A DNA stretch of 64,000 bases from Iris pallida. Lineage: Eukaryota > Streptophyta > Magnoliopsida > Asparagales > Iridaceae. The translations under genes were made by a program, and so were the position numbers. Numbering within the stretch: the stretch's first letter is position 1; every line of letters begins with the position of its first letter. The notes under the pieces are model-generated. The model had not been told where the DNA came from. It searched no databases and saw nothing but the letters and a program-made list of their open reading frames with translations. The stretch is taken from positions 18,151,811-18,215,810 of the forward strand of contig JANAVB010023996.1 in assembly GCA_029216955.1 (NCBI GenBank), given 5' to 3'. Positions 11,714 to 23,440 of this stretch are shown here, piece by piece.

Positions 11714-13090
11714 ATCTCCCCTATTTTGATAATTGACAAACTTTGACCGATATAACATTTTGATCAAAAGAAATCCTTCAAAGTTGTAGTTGTACCCTCT
11801 CCTCGTGACAAGTGTTGTATTTTCTCTCTCGTTGTCATTTACCAAAATATTCTCCCGCAATTTATGCATACAAAAAGTCAAACGTGAAAAAAGAGAGAAT
11901 AACAAGAAAGCAGATATTTCACAGAGCAGTTATATGTAAGAAGCTGTATCGAAGCTAAACTACTAAGTATGAGATGAGATATATGCATATTGTCAAAAGA
12001 GAGAATACGAATAAAAACTACTAGCTTCCATAAAGAAAACAACCATTTAGTACAGATGAAACTGAAAGAGTTTTAATCCATGCAAGCAACTAGTAAATAA
12101 AAACTCCATAAACTTATACTACATGTTCTCAGAATGTAAAACATTTCTAAGACATGATGACAATAGATAGAAAATCTACTAAACATGATATCTCGGCTAA
12201 AGACAATGACGGCTAGATATTATCAATCCTCGCCTATGTCCTGATCGACAACGTCATCTTCACCACTAGAAGTGTGAGCAGGCTCACCAGAAGATTTGAA
12301 CCGGTCAAATATGCCAGCAGGATTGAAGTACTAGCGTACTTCTTGATCCTCAACATGTAGCCAGAAAAAGTAGGATCTCTAGAAAAGAAGTCAGGGCTGC
12401 CAGGCTTATGGGACTGAGCAAAGCGGAGATCAGCTAGTGTGTTAAAGATCGCCTGAGTGCGAATGACATCACGGTATTCATAATCTCTCAACCGTTCAAT
12501 CCAGCGAGTCTCAAAAGCACTAACTCGATCAAGAGTAGCCTGATGCTGAGCTTGGGTCACCTGCATGTGATCTCTCATCATATGGTGGAGACCCTCAATA
12601 GTATAGATAATCAGTGGATGGAGCAGCAGTGGTTGGGGTGGTAGGAGCTAGAGTAGGAGGTGGAGCGACAGGTGCAATAGGAGGAGGAGTAGCAGAAATC
12701 TCAGAACGCCTAGCTGTACTAAGATATGTAGGTTCAGCAAGGACATTGCACTCATCTAAGTCAATATCAAAGTGCCGAAAGACAAGTGGCAAGTACATCG
12801 CGTAAACAAGATTTCTCTTGTTCATGCGAGCACGTACCATCATCTCGATCATAGTATTTAAGAATGAAAAATGATATCCTAAAGTGAATGTTGTAGATGG
12901 CAAACAGCTCAAGAGCAGTAATATCAACAGTGGAAGTTTGCTTTAGAAGGATAGCAGAGAAGATGATCCTGTGGAGGTTATAGAAATACAAACTCAAGTG
13001 TTTAGCCTTAAATTTGCAGACATGACAAGGTCCGGGATGGAAAATAGAGGCTTTGAACGTGTTTAAAGACATATCAAGAGGAAAGCTAAA
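11714..13090 (-). pseudogene. 3' internal part of the SIRE-like copia element with degenerate accessory ORF
   Basis: Minus-strand fragments at 12234-12581, 12595-12927 and within 12767-13198 together look like one decayed protein. In order they read FPLDMSLNTFKASIFHPGP, LYFYNLHRIIFSAILLKQ, TMIEMMVRARMNKRNLVYAM and LPLVFRHFDIDLDE. This follows the pattern of a captured accessory ORF common in SIRE-like and other plant retroelements (often annotated as putative plant transposon protein). A proline/threonine/alanine-rich linker and a coiled-coil-like stretch (RVSAFETRWIERLRDYEYRD) follow. Frame changes between fragments show it is dead. No pol domain of this element remains; the boundary with Copia-1 near 13090 is approximate. 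Confidence 0.5.
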
Positions 13091-13465
13091 TTTGGAGAGA
13101 TCGGTTAGCGCTTCTCCTTCGTTGGGTACTGCACCGGATAGAGTTGTCACGATGGAGGCAGTCAAAAGTAGCTTGTTGAATGAGGAGATCTGGCGCAAGC
13201 AAGTTGAATCATCGCAGGAGAAGACTTTGGTGGCTTCCTACAGAAAGGAAAGACTCAAGTTACAAGCGAGGACATGAGGGAGTTCTCGGAATCTTGTGAT
13301 TATGGACCGCAAGGAGAGCTGCTATCACTATAGCGAAAGGGGTCATATCAAGAGGAACTACATGAAACTCAAAGTTGAGAAGGCAAAAGGTAAGGACGAT
13401 CAGGAGGATCTCACACGTTTGGAGATATCATCATCGCAGCGACCGACGCAGAGGAACCTTGTGGC
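13091..13465 (+). pseudogene. Copia-1 gag C-terminus with degraded zinc knuckle
   Basis: The Copia-1 gag resumes after the SIRE-like insertion with APDRVVTMEAVKSSLLNEEI, which matches the layout GVVSLEFAKSGVLNEEMWRR in Copia-3 gag. About 130 bp later comes the nucleocapsid knuckle, read as CYHYSERGHIKRNY. In an intact copy this would be C-x2-C-x4-H-x4-C, but the second and third cysteines are tyrosines (TAT and TAC, single G-to-A changes from TGT and TGC). A stop separates the two parts. Zinc binding would be lost. Confidence 0.72.
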
Positions 13466-13850
13466 ATGTGTCATGATGGCGACTGGGTCATGGACACAGG
13501 GGCGTCGTATCACATCACTCCATATCGGAGGATCTTCATGTCATACCGCGGTAGCAAGTTTGGACGTGTGAAGATTGGCAACAAGGGGATGGCTGCAGTT
13601 GTAGGCATCGGTAATGTGCACTTGACAATAGAACTCGGTAAGAAACTCGTTCTCAAGGGTGTGCGACATGTACCGAGTTTGCACTATAACTTGGTTTCGG
13701 TAGGGAGGCTAGCAGATGATGGCTATCGTAGTTTGTTTGGAGACAAAGATTGGATGCTTACGAAGGGTTCCCAACAGCTGGCTTGGGAAGATTTATGTTG
13801 TGGCATGTACATGCTCAAGCCACTGATTTGTACAGGCAGACCATATATAT
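13466..13850 (+). pseudogene. Copia-1 aspartic protease domain remnant
   Basis: The frame reads WVMDTGASYHITPY, the copia protease active site D-T-G-A-S. It continues with VKIGNKGMAAVVGIGNVHLT, LKGVRHVPSLHYNLVSVGRL and DDGYRSLFGDKDW. This is the same domain order as in Copia-3 at 61285, where the motif is VDSGASAHVS. The protease would cut the Gag-Pol polyprotein. The integrase and reverse transcriptase expected downstream are absent, so Copia-1 is an internally deleted element. Confidence 0.78.
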
Positions 13851-14579
13851 CGGATGGAGGCTCAAGGGGTGTTCGACCGGAGGTGGATCGTCGGGAACTT
13901 GCTGAGGAGGGTCTTCGAGAAGTTTTGAGGGTTACGGAAGATTCAGTTGGTCGAGACAAAGCGACGAATAGAGATGAGTCAAAGATCAATGGTCAGTCTG
14001 TCGGTCCCATGACATCTGGTCGGTCTCCAGTTGGGGGTTGCTTTACGGATCCGATTTTCGCAACAAGTGGTATGCCAAAGCTCCACGGAGCGATGTTGGT
14101 TTCAGCAGTTCGAAGCCAGGGAAGAGATCAAGGTTTGCATCAAACTCAATCAGAGGCGGATGCATCACCATTCACAGAGTTCAGGAGGAGCTATAGGTCA
14201 TAGACGTCGTGCACAGTGCATAATGTTCTGCTCGAGGATGCATGTGTACGGAAGAACTTCAGTGTCGGACACGAAGGTAGGCAGGTTCAGGAGTTTGAAT
14301 CTCAGGAGAACCGGACTGTCCGCTTGGTTGGGCCAGCTAAGCGTGAAGAAGCTCGACAGAACGGTAGCATGTTTCGCTGGAAGACATAAGTCGGGGACAG
14401 GCAGCCGAGACTTACGGTAAGGCTGATCGTCAGGGACTTTGGTCTTGGTCGTGTTATTGATATTGGCAAGATCCATGTAGTGCAGGAGGTGCTACGCATG
14501 GCAGCTAGTGTTGACATGATGGTTGGGGAGCTAGAAACGAAGGAAGATGCAAAGCAACTTGGGGGATCGGAGATCAGTG
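13851..14579 (+). other. Copia-1 remnant after protease; no recognisable pol domains
   Basis: Copia-derived but scrambled sequence. A short frame runs to about 14203, after which I recognise no integrase, reverse transcriptase or RNase H motif. It ends with CAGTG at 14575-14579, the left target duplication of the solo gypsy LTR that begins at 14580. Confidence 0.5.
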
Positions 14580-15765
14580 TGTCACGACCCACACACGCTT
14601 CTCGGGATGCGAATGCGTGCGCAAGCCAGCCTACGCCACAGAGTCGACGGTAGAACGCCGTCACGGCCACGATGCTCAAAATCACAAATAAATGCTCATT
14701 CACAAAGTTATACTAAATTACAATATTTAAATATTTACATTTGATACCAAGTACAATGTCTCACAATTTATAAAGAACAACTGAATAAAACTCAACTATC
14801 TAAATAATCTCTAGGTTTTGGCCTGCAAGTACACCCATGTCTTCCAATGCTAAGAGAAGCCGCGACTAACCTGAAAAATGTTGGTTATCCAGTCAAAAAA
14901 GGAACAAGCACACATATGACAGCTATCCGAGACATAACAGAATCATAGAACATGAAAATAACATATGAGAAGTGAAACTAGGAAATAACAAGCATCATGG
15001 TATAATGGAAAAGAACAAGTAACTCTAGAAAGTAAATATGTAAAGCATGGTGACATGGCAAGTGGTGAGAACCAGATGAAACGAGTGGAACAAGAACTAT
15101 CTACGTGTGTTGAAATATCAGGTTCGACGTGTGAACGGCTAAGGGGTAAATCCGGCATCCCGCACGTGTCGTGTGCGGCTGCTATCAGTTACGGTCAGAC
15201 ATTTTGGGATGGAATGGGTAGTTCACACGTCTACTAAGATATTTTCCTGTCCAGCTAGTACTCATGGAATCAAGTCACAAAAATGATAATCATGTGAATG
15301 ACAGTTAAGAAGTATAAATAAATCCATGATACTAATCTTCGTGTGACGATCGTGTCAGCAAGCAGAATAGACATATGTATAACATGTAAAGGAAACTATG
15401 AGAAACGAAAGCAATCAGTATATGCATTTTCCTGTGGTCCTTTGCTGGTGAAACAACCATCTTGTTGGGTCCAACATAGTCCGGTTAGTCTAGTGTCGAT
15501 ATGACTAAGTCAGAATCACAAGAAATATGAGCATATGACTAATTATGATTAATGACAATCGAATGTAGAAAAGAAAATCTAAGGAAAATATATTTATTTA
15601 GAAAATATTTTGAAACTATTTAAAACGTATTTGGAGGCAAATTGGTTATCTTTTAAGAAAATGCCTATATATAAGTTTATGTTGCAAAATTTATCGAAAA
15701 CAGAGTTATTAAATACTATATAGTTTTTTTTTGAAATATTTGTGAAACAATTTAGAAATCTATTT

Positions 15766-16062
<297 letters not shown>

Positions 16063-16948
16063 CCCATAAAAGTTATCTTAACAATCCAAATTATATTATT
16101 CTAATACTTATTTTATCGTATGGCTTAAGGCCCAAAATAATAATTTATTACAATATAATTTTGAAAATTACTCTTTATAGGGCAAATGGGCTTTTAGCCC
16201 AATCTCATCCAACACCTATAACTAAAAAATCTAAATTTAACAAAACATAATTGTTTCTAAAATAAACAAGCTAAAATATTAAATTACTAACGAAATCAAT
16301 GATGTCCTCAAAACATAACTATGATTTCTATATAAAACTTTAATAACTTTCATAGAGCCCACAACTCTAAAAATATATATGTAATTCCTGATTGAGGTCT
16401 AAGCCCATTAAGATATAACAAAAGTCCGATAACTAAAATTAATATTTCAAATCCAAGGTAAAAAACCTATCTTAAAATTTACTTATCTAAAACCTATTTA
16501 TGAACTATATAAAATATTTACATCTTATAAACTCAATTTTATATTTATATGAATATAATTTAAACTAAAGTTCTCAAGATCCATAGGCTAATATTATATA
16601 TTTTTATACATAGATTTTAGTTAACTCTACATTGGAAAGGTAGCTAATATCAAAATATATAACTATAATAACACTGTAGTGATATAAATGAAAATATTAT
16701 TTAATAATACTACATATATATTTATAAGATGTTCTCTCAAATATAAATAATATTGTACTGCATACTTATATACATGCATGTTTACTCTACATGTGTAAAC
16801 ATACGATGTACTGATATTTGTTTATAAGTTAATAATAAAGCAAACATTGGAAAAGTAACCCCTCATTAATCTGAGCAGCATTCATTGCTGCTAGCAATGA
16901 AAAACTTATCACTGACATCTTTTATTCCCCTTATTATTAAAGATAAAG

Positions 16949-16951
<3 letters not shown>

Positions 16952-16997
<46 letters not shown>
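16952..16997. repeat. (GA)n microsatellite
   Basis: A pure GA run inside the solo gypsy LTR, about 20 bases before the inverted-repeat transposon. Confidence 0.95.
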
Positions 16998-17019
16998 AAT
17001 CTCTCATTTTTCTCATAAG

Positions 17020-18017
17020 GGGGCTGTTTGGATAGATGTAACTCTTTGAAAGTGTAAAAGTGGCACTTGCAGCAAGTTGAGTTTCCGTGGACTTGCAGCA
17101 AGTGACACTTTCCAAAATGTGTTTGGGTGGAGTACTTTTTGTCTGGAGAAAGTGGGAGAAAAATTGGTTTGGTGTTTGGATGGTTGTTGTAAGTGACAAA
17201 AAAGTAAACATGTTATAATTAAAATAATATCTATAATTTAACTACTCCAGGATATAAGTAAACATGTTATAATTAAACATTCCATTGAGTTATAATAAAA
17301 ACATTACTATAATTAAACAGACTATACTTATATTAATTATGATAATTAATTAAACATCCCATAACCATTCACACCTCCAAAGACTTCGGATCCATCTTTT
17401 CATCCCAATTTCTCTCTCCAGAGACTTCTCTTCTATGTTCTCATCCTATTTTTTTTCTCTCATCCCAATTTTTTTTTCCTCTCTGTCTCTCCATAGACTT
17501 TTATTCAGAACCAGCCTCTTCACCCTGCCCCTCCCCCACCCCCTCCCCGTCCCACGTCCCCCTACCTGCAAGTTGCGGCAGTGTCAAGATCCGATCGATG
17601 GAGGAAGATCGACTCTGGTGGAGGAACGATCTGACGAGACGCCGGGGAGCCGTGGGGCTCAAGGATCGCCGGAGCAGCCCCTCGGCAGTGGCTGGGGTGG
17701 CGGTGGCGGCGTTGGTGCTCCCGCACGAAGACGCCGGCCCGAGCTGCAGCTTTCTTCTTCCCCAAAATTTCTCTCTCACCAGAGAAAAAAAATGTGTTGC
17801 AAAAAAAAATTCCACTTTCACTGCACTTCCCTCTCTTTTTTGTTGTAGTCGAAATGGAAAAAAAGGGGGGGGGGGGACAACAACTGAAAACTTGTCGGAG
17901 ATTCTTCACTTTCAGCAAAGATGGAGTGCCATCCAAACGCTGAAAGTGTGAATTTTATCGATCAGTTGCAGCAGAAAGTGTGACTTACAGCCCACTTTCT
18001 GGCATCCAAACTGCCCC
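17020..18017. mobile_element. non-autonomous TIR DNA transposon, about 1 kb (Tourist-like termini)
   Basis: The left end is GGGGCTGTTTGGAT (17020-17033) and the right end ATCCAAACTGCCCC (18004-18017); these are inverted copies with one mismatch in 14. A 3-bp direct repeat AAG flanks both ends (17017-17019, 18018-18020). The terminal pattern GGG-CTGTTTGG resembles plant Tourist/Harbinger-type elements, though those usually duplicate TAA or TTA. Subterminal AGAAAGTG/CACTTTC motifs recur near both ends. The middle (about 17560-17750) is GC-rich, unlike its surroundings, and could be captured sequence; I recognise no protein in it and no transposase. Confidence 0.6.
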
Positions 18018-19764
18018 AAGGAGAAAAAGGGAACAAAGAAAAGGAGTAGTAGAAGAAGGGAGAGAGAGAGAGAACTACCAACCGGAGGAGGACTTCGGCA
18101 TGGAGCGGGCGGATGGCACAGCACTGCCCCAGTGGCGCTGACTCGTGCGGGTCCATCCGGGGACCGATCGGTGCTGCCGAGATGGGGAGGCGCCGGTCAA
18201 CGGACGGCGAGATCCGAGCGGAGCGGTCGCATCTCAGGTGGAAGTTTGCGCCATGGACGGCACGCGAAGGAGGTCGAGCGGCGGTTACTAGGCCGGAGGG
18301 GCGTTCGCCCAGGCGGACGCTTGTCAGATCGTTAGCAAGGTGGCGTGCAAAGAGGAAGTTGGGGCGGTGGTACACGCCGGCGGGGAAAATCACCACTGCG
18401 GTGGCGTCCGGCGGGGAAAATCACCACCGCGTGGAGAGCTCAGCACCGACGGACGTTCCCGATGGCGGTCGCGGAGTCGAGGTGAGGGGTTTTTGGTTTT
18501 GGGATAATGGTGGTGTATGTGGTGGTGGCCGTGGGTGGTGCGACGATTTTGGTTTGTAATCTGTAATATTGGAATAAGATGGGATGGACACGGACGCACG
18601 GGCTGGATACGATCGATACAGTGATTCCTGTGGTGGACATTCAGACACGATCGGCCATGGTTTGTATATACCGGACACACGGATGAAAGGAAGGGATGGA
18701 TACGACACCCGAGGTCGGACACATGGCTGACACGAAGATGACGACAATACGGCTGTGTGTTGTGGTGAATGGAGGTGGGTGTTGACGATGGATGGTCTGT
18801 GTAACATAGGCGGTGGTTATGATGTTTGTGATGATGATAGATGATGTTGGCGAGATGGTGCGGGTTTGATTTCTGGGTCAGACTTTATATATAGTCATGT
18901 GGATGCAATCAATTGGGCTTTGCTATGGATTTGTTCTAATCCTAATATGATTGTGGAGAAGTCGTATTTGAATTTAAATAAGTTAGAGTATATGGGAGAT
19001 GGGTGATTGGCGACAGAATTTAAATAGCTAAAATAATCGATTATTATTTAAATAATCAAATCAAATAATATAAATGATATAAATTCAATCTTTTCCAAAT
19101 ATTAGTTAGCATAACGTTTGATAACCTTAAAATAAATTTAAGTATATTTTTATAAATCTAAGTCTTTATCTAAAAAATAGATGGACAACCTTTTTATTAT
19201 AGAAACTTATTATTACTTCCAAAAATCCTTTTGAAACCAAAATTAATTAATAAAATCCAAAATAGTAACCAAACGTCTTTTGTAACTCCAATGATATTAT
19301 AAAAAAATACTTTTATTAAACCAAATTAACATTCTCAAATATTTAATTTAAAATTAGTTTTTGATAAAAGAAATTAATGATAAAATCATTCACAATGTCT
19401 CGACCGCGACGCGATGGAGGTGCTGACGATTTCGATAGGAGTACTGTGTCCATAACTTCGGACACAAGAATATGGAATTTAGGGTTAGGGTTAGGGATTT
19501 GAAAATTTTCTGAATTGGGAGATTTTCTGGAATTAGAGATGTGAGGCTTGTTGTTGTGGTGGAATAGGTTTGATGAGAATTTTATTTGGGCAAGGTTAGG
19601 AATTGGTTTTCCTTAAATAGAGGAAGCTCCTAAATGGATAAGGACTCGAATATATAAATCTTCTTCCCTTTTTAATTTAAATCAATTAAACCTTTAAACC
19701 AAGATTAATTTTAAATAAAATAAAATAAAATTTTGAAAAATTCGGGAAGAGGGGTTACACAGTG

Positions 19765-19862
19765 GCATGTGGGAGCAGGTATTTTGTTGTGGGACGACAT
19801 ACATGGAGTCCAGTTGAGGAGCCATGGGGTTAAAACCCTCTCATCAAACTGGAAGGGGGGAT
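19765..19862 (+). mobile_element. Copia-1 3' internal end with polypurine tract
   Basis: A short piece of Copia-1 resumes after the CAGTG duplication and ends in ACTGGAAGGGGGGAT directly against the 3' LTR start. The purine run at 19850-19861 is the polypurine tract that primes plus-strand DNA synthesis. Its position fixes both the orientation and the LTR boundary. Confidence 0.75.
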
Positions 19863-20539
19863 TGTTGGAGTCCAGTCTGGATTTGGTAACAACATATTTG
19901 TGGAATCCAAATCTAGTTAAATATTTGATTTGATTAGATCGGATGTCCATAATTGGTGGTGTGTTATTTGAGATATAATATGATTCTTATTTTAGAAAAT
20001 CTTATTATGATCTAAAATAGAATGTTGGTGGAATATTTTAGGCATAATAGAATTCCTATTTAGGAAATCCTATTAAAAGAATTCCTATTTAGGAAATCCT
20101 ATTATGACTAAAATATGATTTTTTTCATCCTATATATATAGGGTGAGGGTGGAGGCACAAAGCATAACACAAAGTGAAGATTCGGGGTGCTCGTCCACAA
20201 GAAAATCTAAAAGAATGTCCGTGCTTTACTTTTAGGAGGAAGGAGATCTAATCAAGGAGCCGTCAACTTTGGTTAAAGAGATTGCTACGGGTTGGTGAGT
20301 GATCTCAATTGTAATCTTCCGTTTTTCTTCTTGAGAGTGGTGAGGGGGTTGAACCTATTAGGACAAAGGATTTAACATTAATTTTTGTCAATCTTGTAAT
20401 TTTTATCTGAGTTATAAAGGTTGAGATTTGTCCAGGCGACGTAGTCACTGCCATATACTTGTCTTTATTTGTGCTTGGTGTTCGTTAGACGGGGGTTGGT
20501 TAATCAGGTGGGTTGGCAAACGCTTTCGCGCGGCCAACA
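19863..20539 (+). mobile_element. Copia-1 3' LTR, 677 bp
   Basis: Starts TGTTGGAG right after a polypurine tract and ends GGCCAACA. A TATA run (20131-20140) sits about 400 bp before the end. The last 320 bp match the truncated 5' LTR at 10127-10446. No matching target duplication can be shown because the 5' end of the element is lost. The same LTR family occurs as a solo copy at 29099-30016. Confidence 0.82.
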
Positions 20540-20668
20540 ACTTTTTCTTAGTTATTTATAATTAACAATTAGATATACCTTGTTCTTTCTTTTGTTATCA
20601 TATCTGGTTATTGGCGTGAATGAGCTAGATTAGAATACTTATGTGATTTAAATTGTGATATTAATAAT
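20540..20668. other. AT-rich flank, no gene
   Basis: Short AT-rich spacer between the Copia-1 3' LTR and a duplicated LTR-end segment. Nothing recognisable. Confidence 0.5.
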
Positions 20669-21080
20669 GTTACATAAGATTGAGATATAGACGACTTATT
20701 GCGGCGTAGGCTGGACATACTCACTACTCGTACCCAATTATTTGAGGGCGGGCTGTGACATATTTTTATTGTGGCCTATGGAGGTCATAAAAAGAACATT
20801 CATCCTTCTTTGAGTATACTCAGTACAGTTACACCACGGTGTATGAAATATAAACTCATAATAGTTTTGGTACAGTTACATAAGATTGAGATATAGACGA
20901 CTTATTGCGGCGTAGGCTGGACATACTCACTACTCGTACCCAATTATTTGAGGGCGGGCTGTGACATATTTTTATTGTGGCCTATGGAGGTCATAAAAAG
21001 AACATTCATCCTTCTTTGAGTATACTCAGTACAGTTACACCACGGTGTATGAAATATAAACTCATAATAGTTTTGGTACA
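20669..21080 (+). repeat. 206-bp perfect tandem duplication containing a gypsy LTR 3' end
   Basis: Bases 20669-20874 and 20875-21080 look identical at every position I compared. Each copy contains GCGGCGTAGGCTGGACATAC and ends an LTR-like block with GGGCGGGCTGTGACA. The reverse complement of that block matches the first ~70 bases of the gypsy LTR at 6072 (TGTCAC-CCCGC...CCAGCCTACGCCGCA). The duplication therefore spans the end of a plus-oriented LTR relic plus about 115 bp of flank. Confidence 0.88.
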
Positions 21081-21469
21081 GTGACATAGGGCCTGTTTGG
21101 TTTAAGTTTTTAAAACAGGTTTTTTGAGTTTGAACGTCTAACTGCTTCAGAAATCATGTTTGTCGGGCCACACTCAGAAACTGCTCTCCAATTTTTTTTT
21201 GGAGACTTGAGTGTTTAAACTCAGCTTTCATAAAACAGCTTTGAGCTGTTTCCTCAAAACTATTTTCCCACTGTTTGCGGGCCCCACCCCCCTTTGCTCT
21301 CTGCCTTCATCAACTTATTAAGTATTTGGTACTCCAGTGAACAAACTGATCATTAGTTCATTACTTAAACATATTCCAAATGTTAAATTGGTTAATTGTG
21401 CTCATAGTTGGGAATACCTTATTTTAGGCATACCAGTATGCTCATATTTCAATATGAACATTGTGTTCT
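21081..21469. other. non-coding flank with one Tourist-like terminus
   Basis: GGGCCTGTTTGGTT at about 21089-21102 resembles the end of a Tourist/Harbinger-type element, but I find no partner CCAAACAGGCCC nearby. The remainder is non-coding. The stretch ends with GTTCT (21465-21469), the left target duplication of Copia-2. Confidence 0.4.
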
Positions 21470-21591
21470 TGTTGAGAATCAATAAGGGACTTTTAGTCCC
21501 ACATCGGAATATGTAGTATGTAGAGGAGCTAGACTCCCTATAAGTAGTGAAGTAGTCCATCAATAAAATCATCCAACCATTATTTTCTACA
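21470..21591 (+). repeat. Copia-2 5' LTR (122 bp)
   Basis: Starts TGTTGAGAATC and ends TTTTCTACA. It contains CCCTATAAGTAG, a possible TATA region, and an AATAAAATC signal near the end. Identical to the 3' LTR. At 122 bp it is unusually short for an autonomous copia element. Confidence 0.95.
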
Positions 21592-21603
21592 TGGTATCAG
21601 AGC
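21592..21603 (+). promoter_or_regulatory. Copia-2 primer binding site (tRNA-iMet)
   Basis: TGGTATCAGAGC abuts the LTR end with no spacer. It is a perfect match to the plant initiator-methionine tRNA 3' end complement. Confidence 0.92.
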
Positions 21604-22305
21604 CATAACTCTCTCTCTCCACACAAAAAAAAAAAAAAAAAAAAAAAAAATTTTGCCGCCCCCCCCTTCCCTTACCGACCTCCACCACCCTCGCCGACCC
21701 AACCCCGACCCCCCTCCCCCCCTCCCCCCCCGAAGCAGCAGCCCCCCGACCCACCCCCCCCCCCCCCGACCACCCCCGACCCCCCCTTACCGTCCTCCAC
21801 CAGCAGCCACCCGACCCCCCCCCGAAACAGCAGCCCCCCAACCCCCCCCCCCCCCCGACCTCCAGCGGCACCCCCCCTTCCCAAACCCTAACCCTAGCCA
21901 CCACCATGTCTAACCCTAGCCTTTCCATCTACTACAAACCATAGCCGTCACAAAAAAAAAAAAAAAAGAAGGGCGTATTTCGAAGACAGACGGCTGCCAA
22001 ATGCTTTATTTGCACCAACTATGATCCTCGCTTACGCCGTTTGGAACTAACAAATACTTTATTTGTTATTCCTTCTTCACATCGGGATCTCTACAGAGAC
22101 TGATCATGTCTTCTCTGGTGACCTGACGTGTTCACTTTACATGCGCGCGTCGGTGCTGGCCAAGTTACTAGCGCATTCGTAAAGTCTGTGACGTCGAAGA
22201 AGAAGACGACGAAGACAAAGACGACGACGAAGTTGGGGAAGTAGCTGACTCCGACGTCGAAGACGCCGAAGAAGACGACGAATAGGGTTCACAGTTGAAG
22301 AAGCC
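21604..22305 (+). other. Copia-2 5' leader with homopolymer A and C tracts
   Basis: The leader has a pure A run near 21625-21650, many short C runs between 21655 and 21870, and a second A run near 21951-21967. About 22195-22290 is GAAGACGACGAAG-type repeat. Reading frames across the C tracts are low-complexity artefacts on both strands. Confidence 0.7.
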
Positions 22306-23440
22306 ATGGATTCAATCAGTGGTAAACTGACGGCCGAAGAGATGAAGGCCTTGGTTGATGATATCTTATCAAAGAGATTAACCGAGGCAACCCCACGTGT
22401 GATCCATACTGTGTGGATCCGTCACCTTACAAAATGGAGAAATTGGAGAAGCTGGAGACGAAGTTGGAAGGAACGTCCAACTACTTGAAGTGGTCGCGGC
22501 AGGCGATGCGGACGCTGAAGGGACGTGGCTTGGTTGGCTATGTCACTGGCCAAGCCAAGGCGCCAGCCGATCACTCCGCAAAGGAGTTTACTGTTTGGGA
22601 GATTGTCAACAACGTAGTGGCTGGGTGGTTGACTGCCTCATTAACCGACCAGGTGTCGGGCAATGTCGAGGCAATGGAGGCTGCTGCTGATATATGGCGA
22701 ACTCTAAAAGATATGTACTCCGGCTCCGGCAACCCTATGCGAGTCTTTCAACTGCAAGATGAACTCGATAGGGTGGCCCAAGACGAACGTACCATCTCTG
22801 AGTACGCAGCCCTGTTGAAGAAGTACTGGTCTGATCTGGATCATTATGATCCTCTTGGGATGGAAGATGCACAAGTCGAACCGGCATTCGCGAAGTACTT
22901 TCAGACGTTCCTGGCTTATATTTCGCGGCAGCGTATGATGAAATTCCTGAAGGGACTACACCCTGTATTTGAGCAGAGACGGAATAGCCTCCTATCCCAA
23001 CCCACGCTTCCGACCTTGGAAGAAGCTATAGCCGTCATGACACAGGAAGAAGCTCGACTGAAGTTGATGCCCAACAAGGGCTCCTACCAGGGGGAGCAAG
23101 CCGCGGTTGAAAATTCTGCCCTTGCTGCCTTCAATCAACCTCCATCTGTGGGAGGTGTTTGCCACAATTGTGGTGACTCCGGACATTACATCCGATTTTG
23201 TCCAAAATCCTTGCGCAATCAGTCTAATGATCGAGGACGGGGTCGTGGAGGCCGACGTGGTAGTAGAGGAGGATATGCTGGTAGAAGGGGCGGACACAAA
23301 GCAAATCTGGCGGAGGAAGGGGGAGAGAATCAACTGGCTGAAATAATCCCGCTTGAACGGGAGTTCCTTGAGAAGTTGCGAGGCACAAAGCTGGGTTCGG
23401 TCGACAGTCCTGGGGCGTCTTCTACCTCGAGAGATCACAT
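22306..23440 (+). CDS. Copia-2 Gag
   Basis: Gag forms the virus-like particle and packages element RNA. The main frame runs from 22413; a candidate earlier ATG at 22306 (MDSISGKLTAEEMKALVDDI) lies in another frame and would need a one-base correction near 22405. Motifs in order: NYLKWSRQAMRTLKGRGL near residue 25 of the 22413 frame, the capsid stretch WRTLKDMYSGSGN, LKGLHPVFEQRRNSLLSQ, then a perfect knuckle CHNCGDSGHYIRFC (C-x2-C-x4-H-x4-C, residues 250-263) and an RGRGGRRGSRGG basic tail. The frame stays open to 23618, but the protease is encoded in another frame from about 23444. Gag therefore either ends by frameshift near 23440 or this copy carries an indel there. Confidence 0.85.

Noticed and set aside
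17435..18559. Several 100-148-codon ORFs in GC-rich DNA
   Set aside because: Overlapping frames on both strands, low complexity, no recognised motif; possibly captured sequence in a TIR element but not supportable as genes.
21089..21102. A second Tourist-like transposon beginning GGGCCTGTTTGG
   Set aside because: No inverted partner or target duplication was found downstream, including across the Copia-2 insertion, so only the single terminus is noted.
21587..21928. Proline- or glycine-rich ORFs on both strands
   Set aside because: Translation of poly-C tracts in the Copia-2 leader; no conserved residues other than P/G/R.
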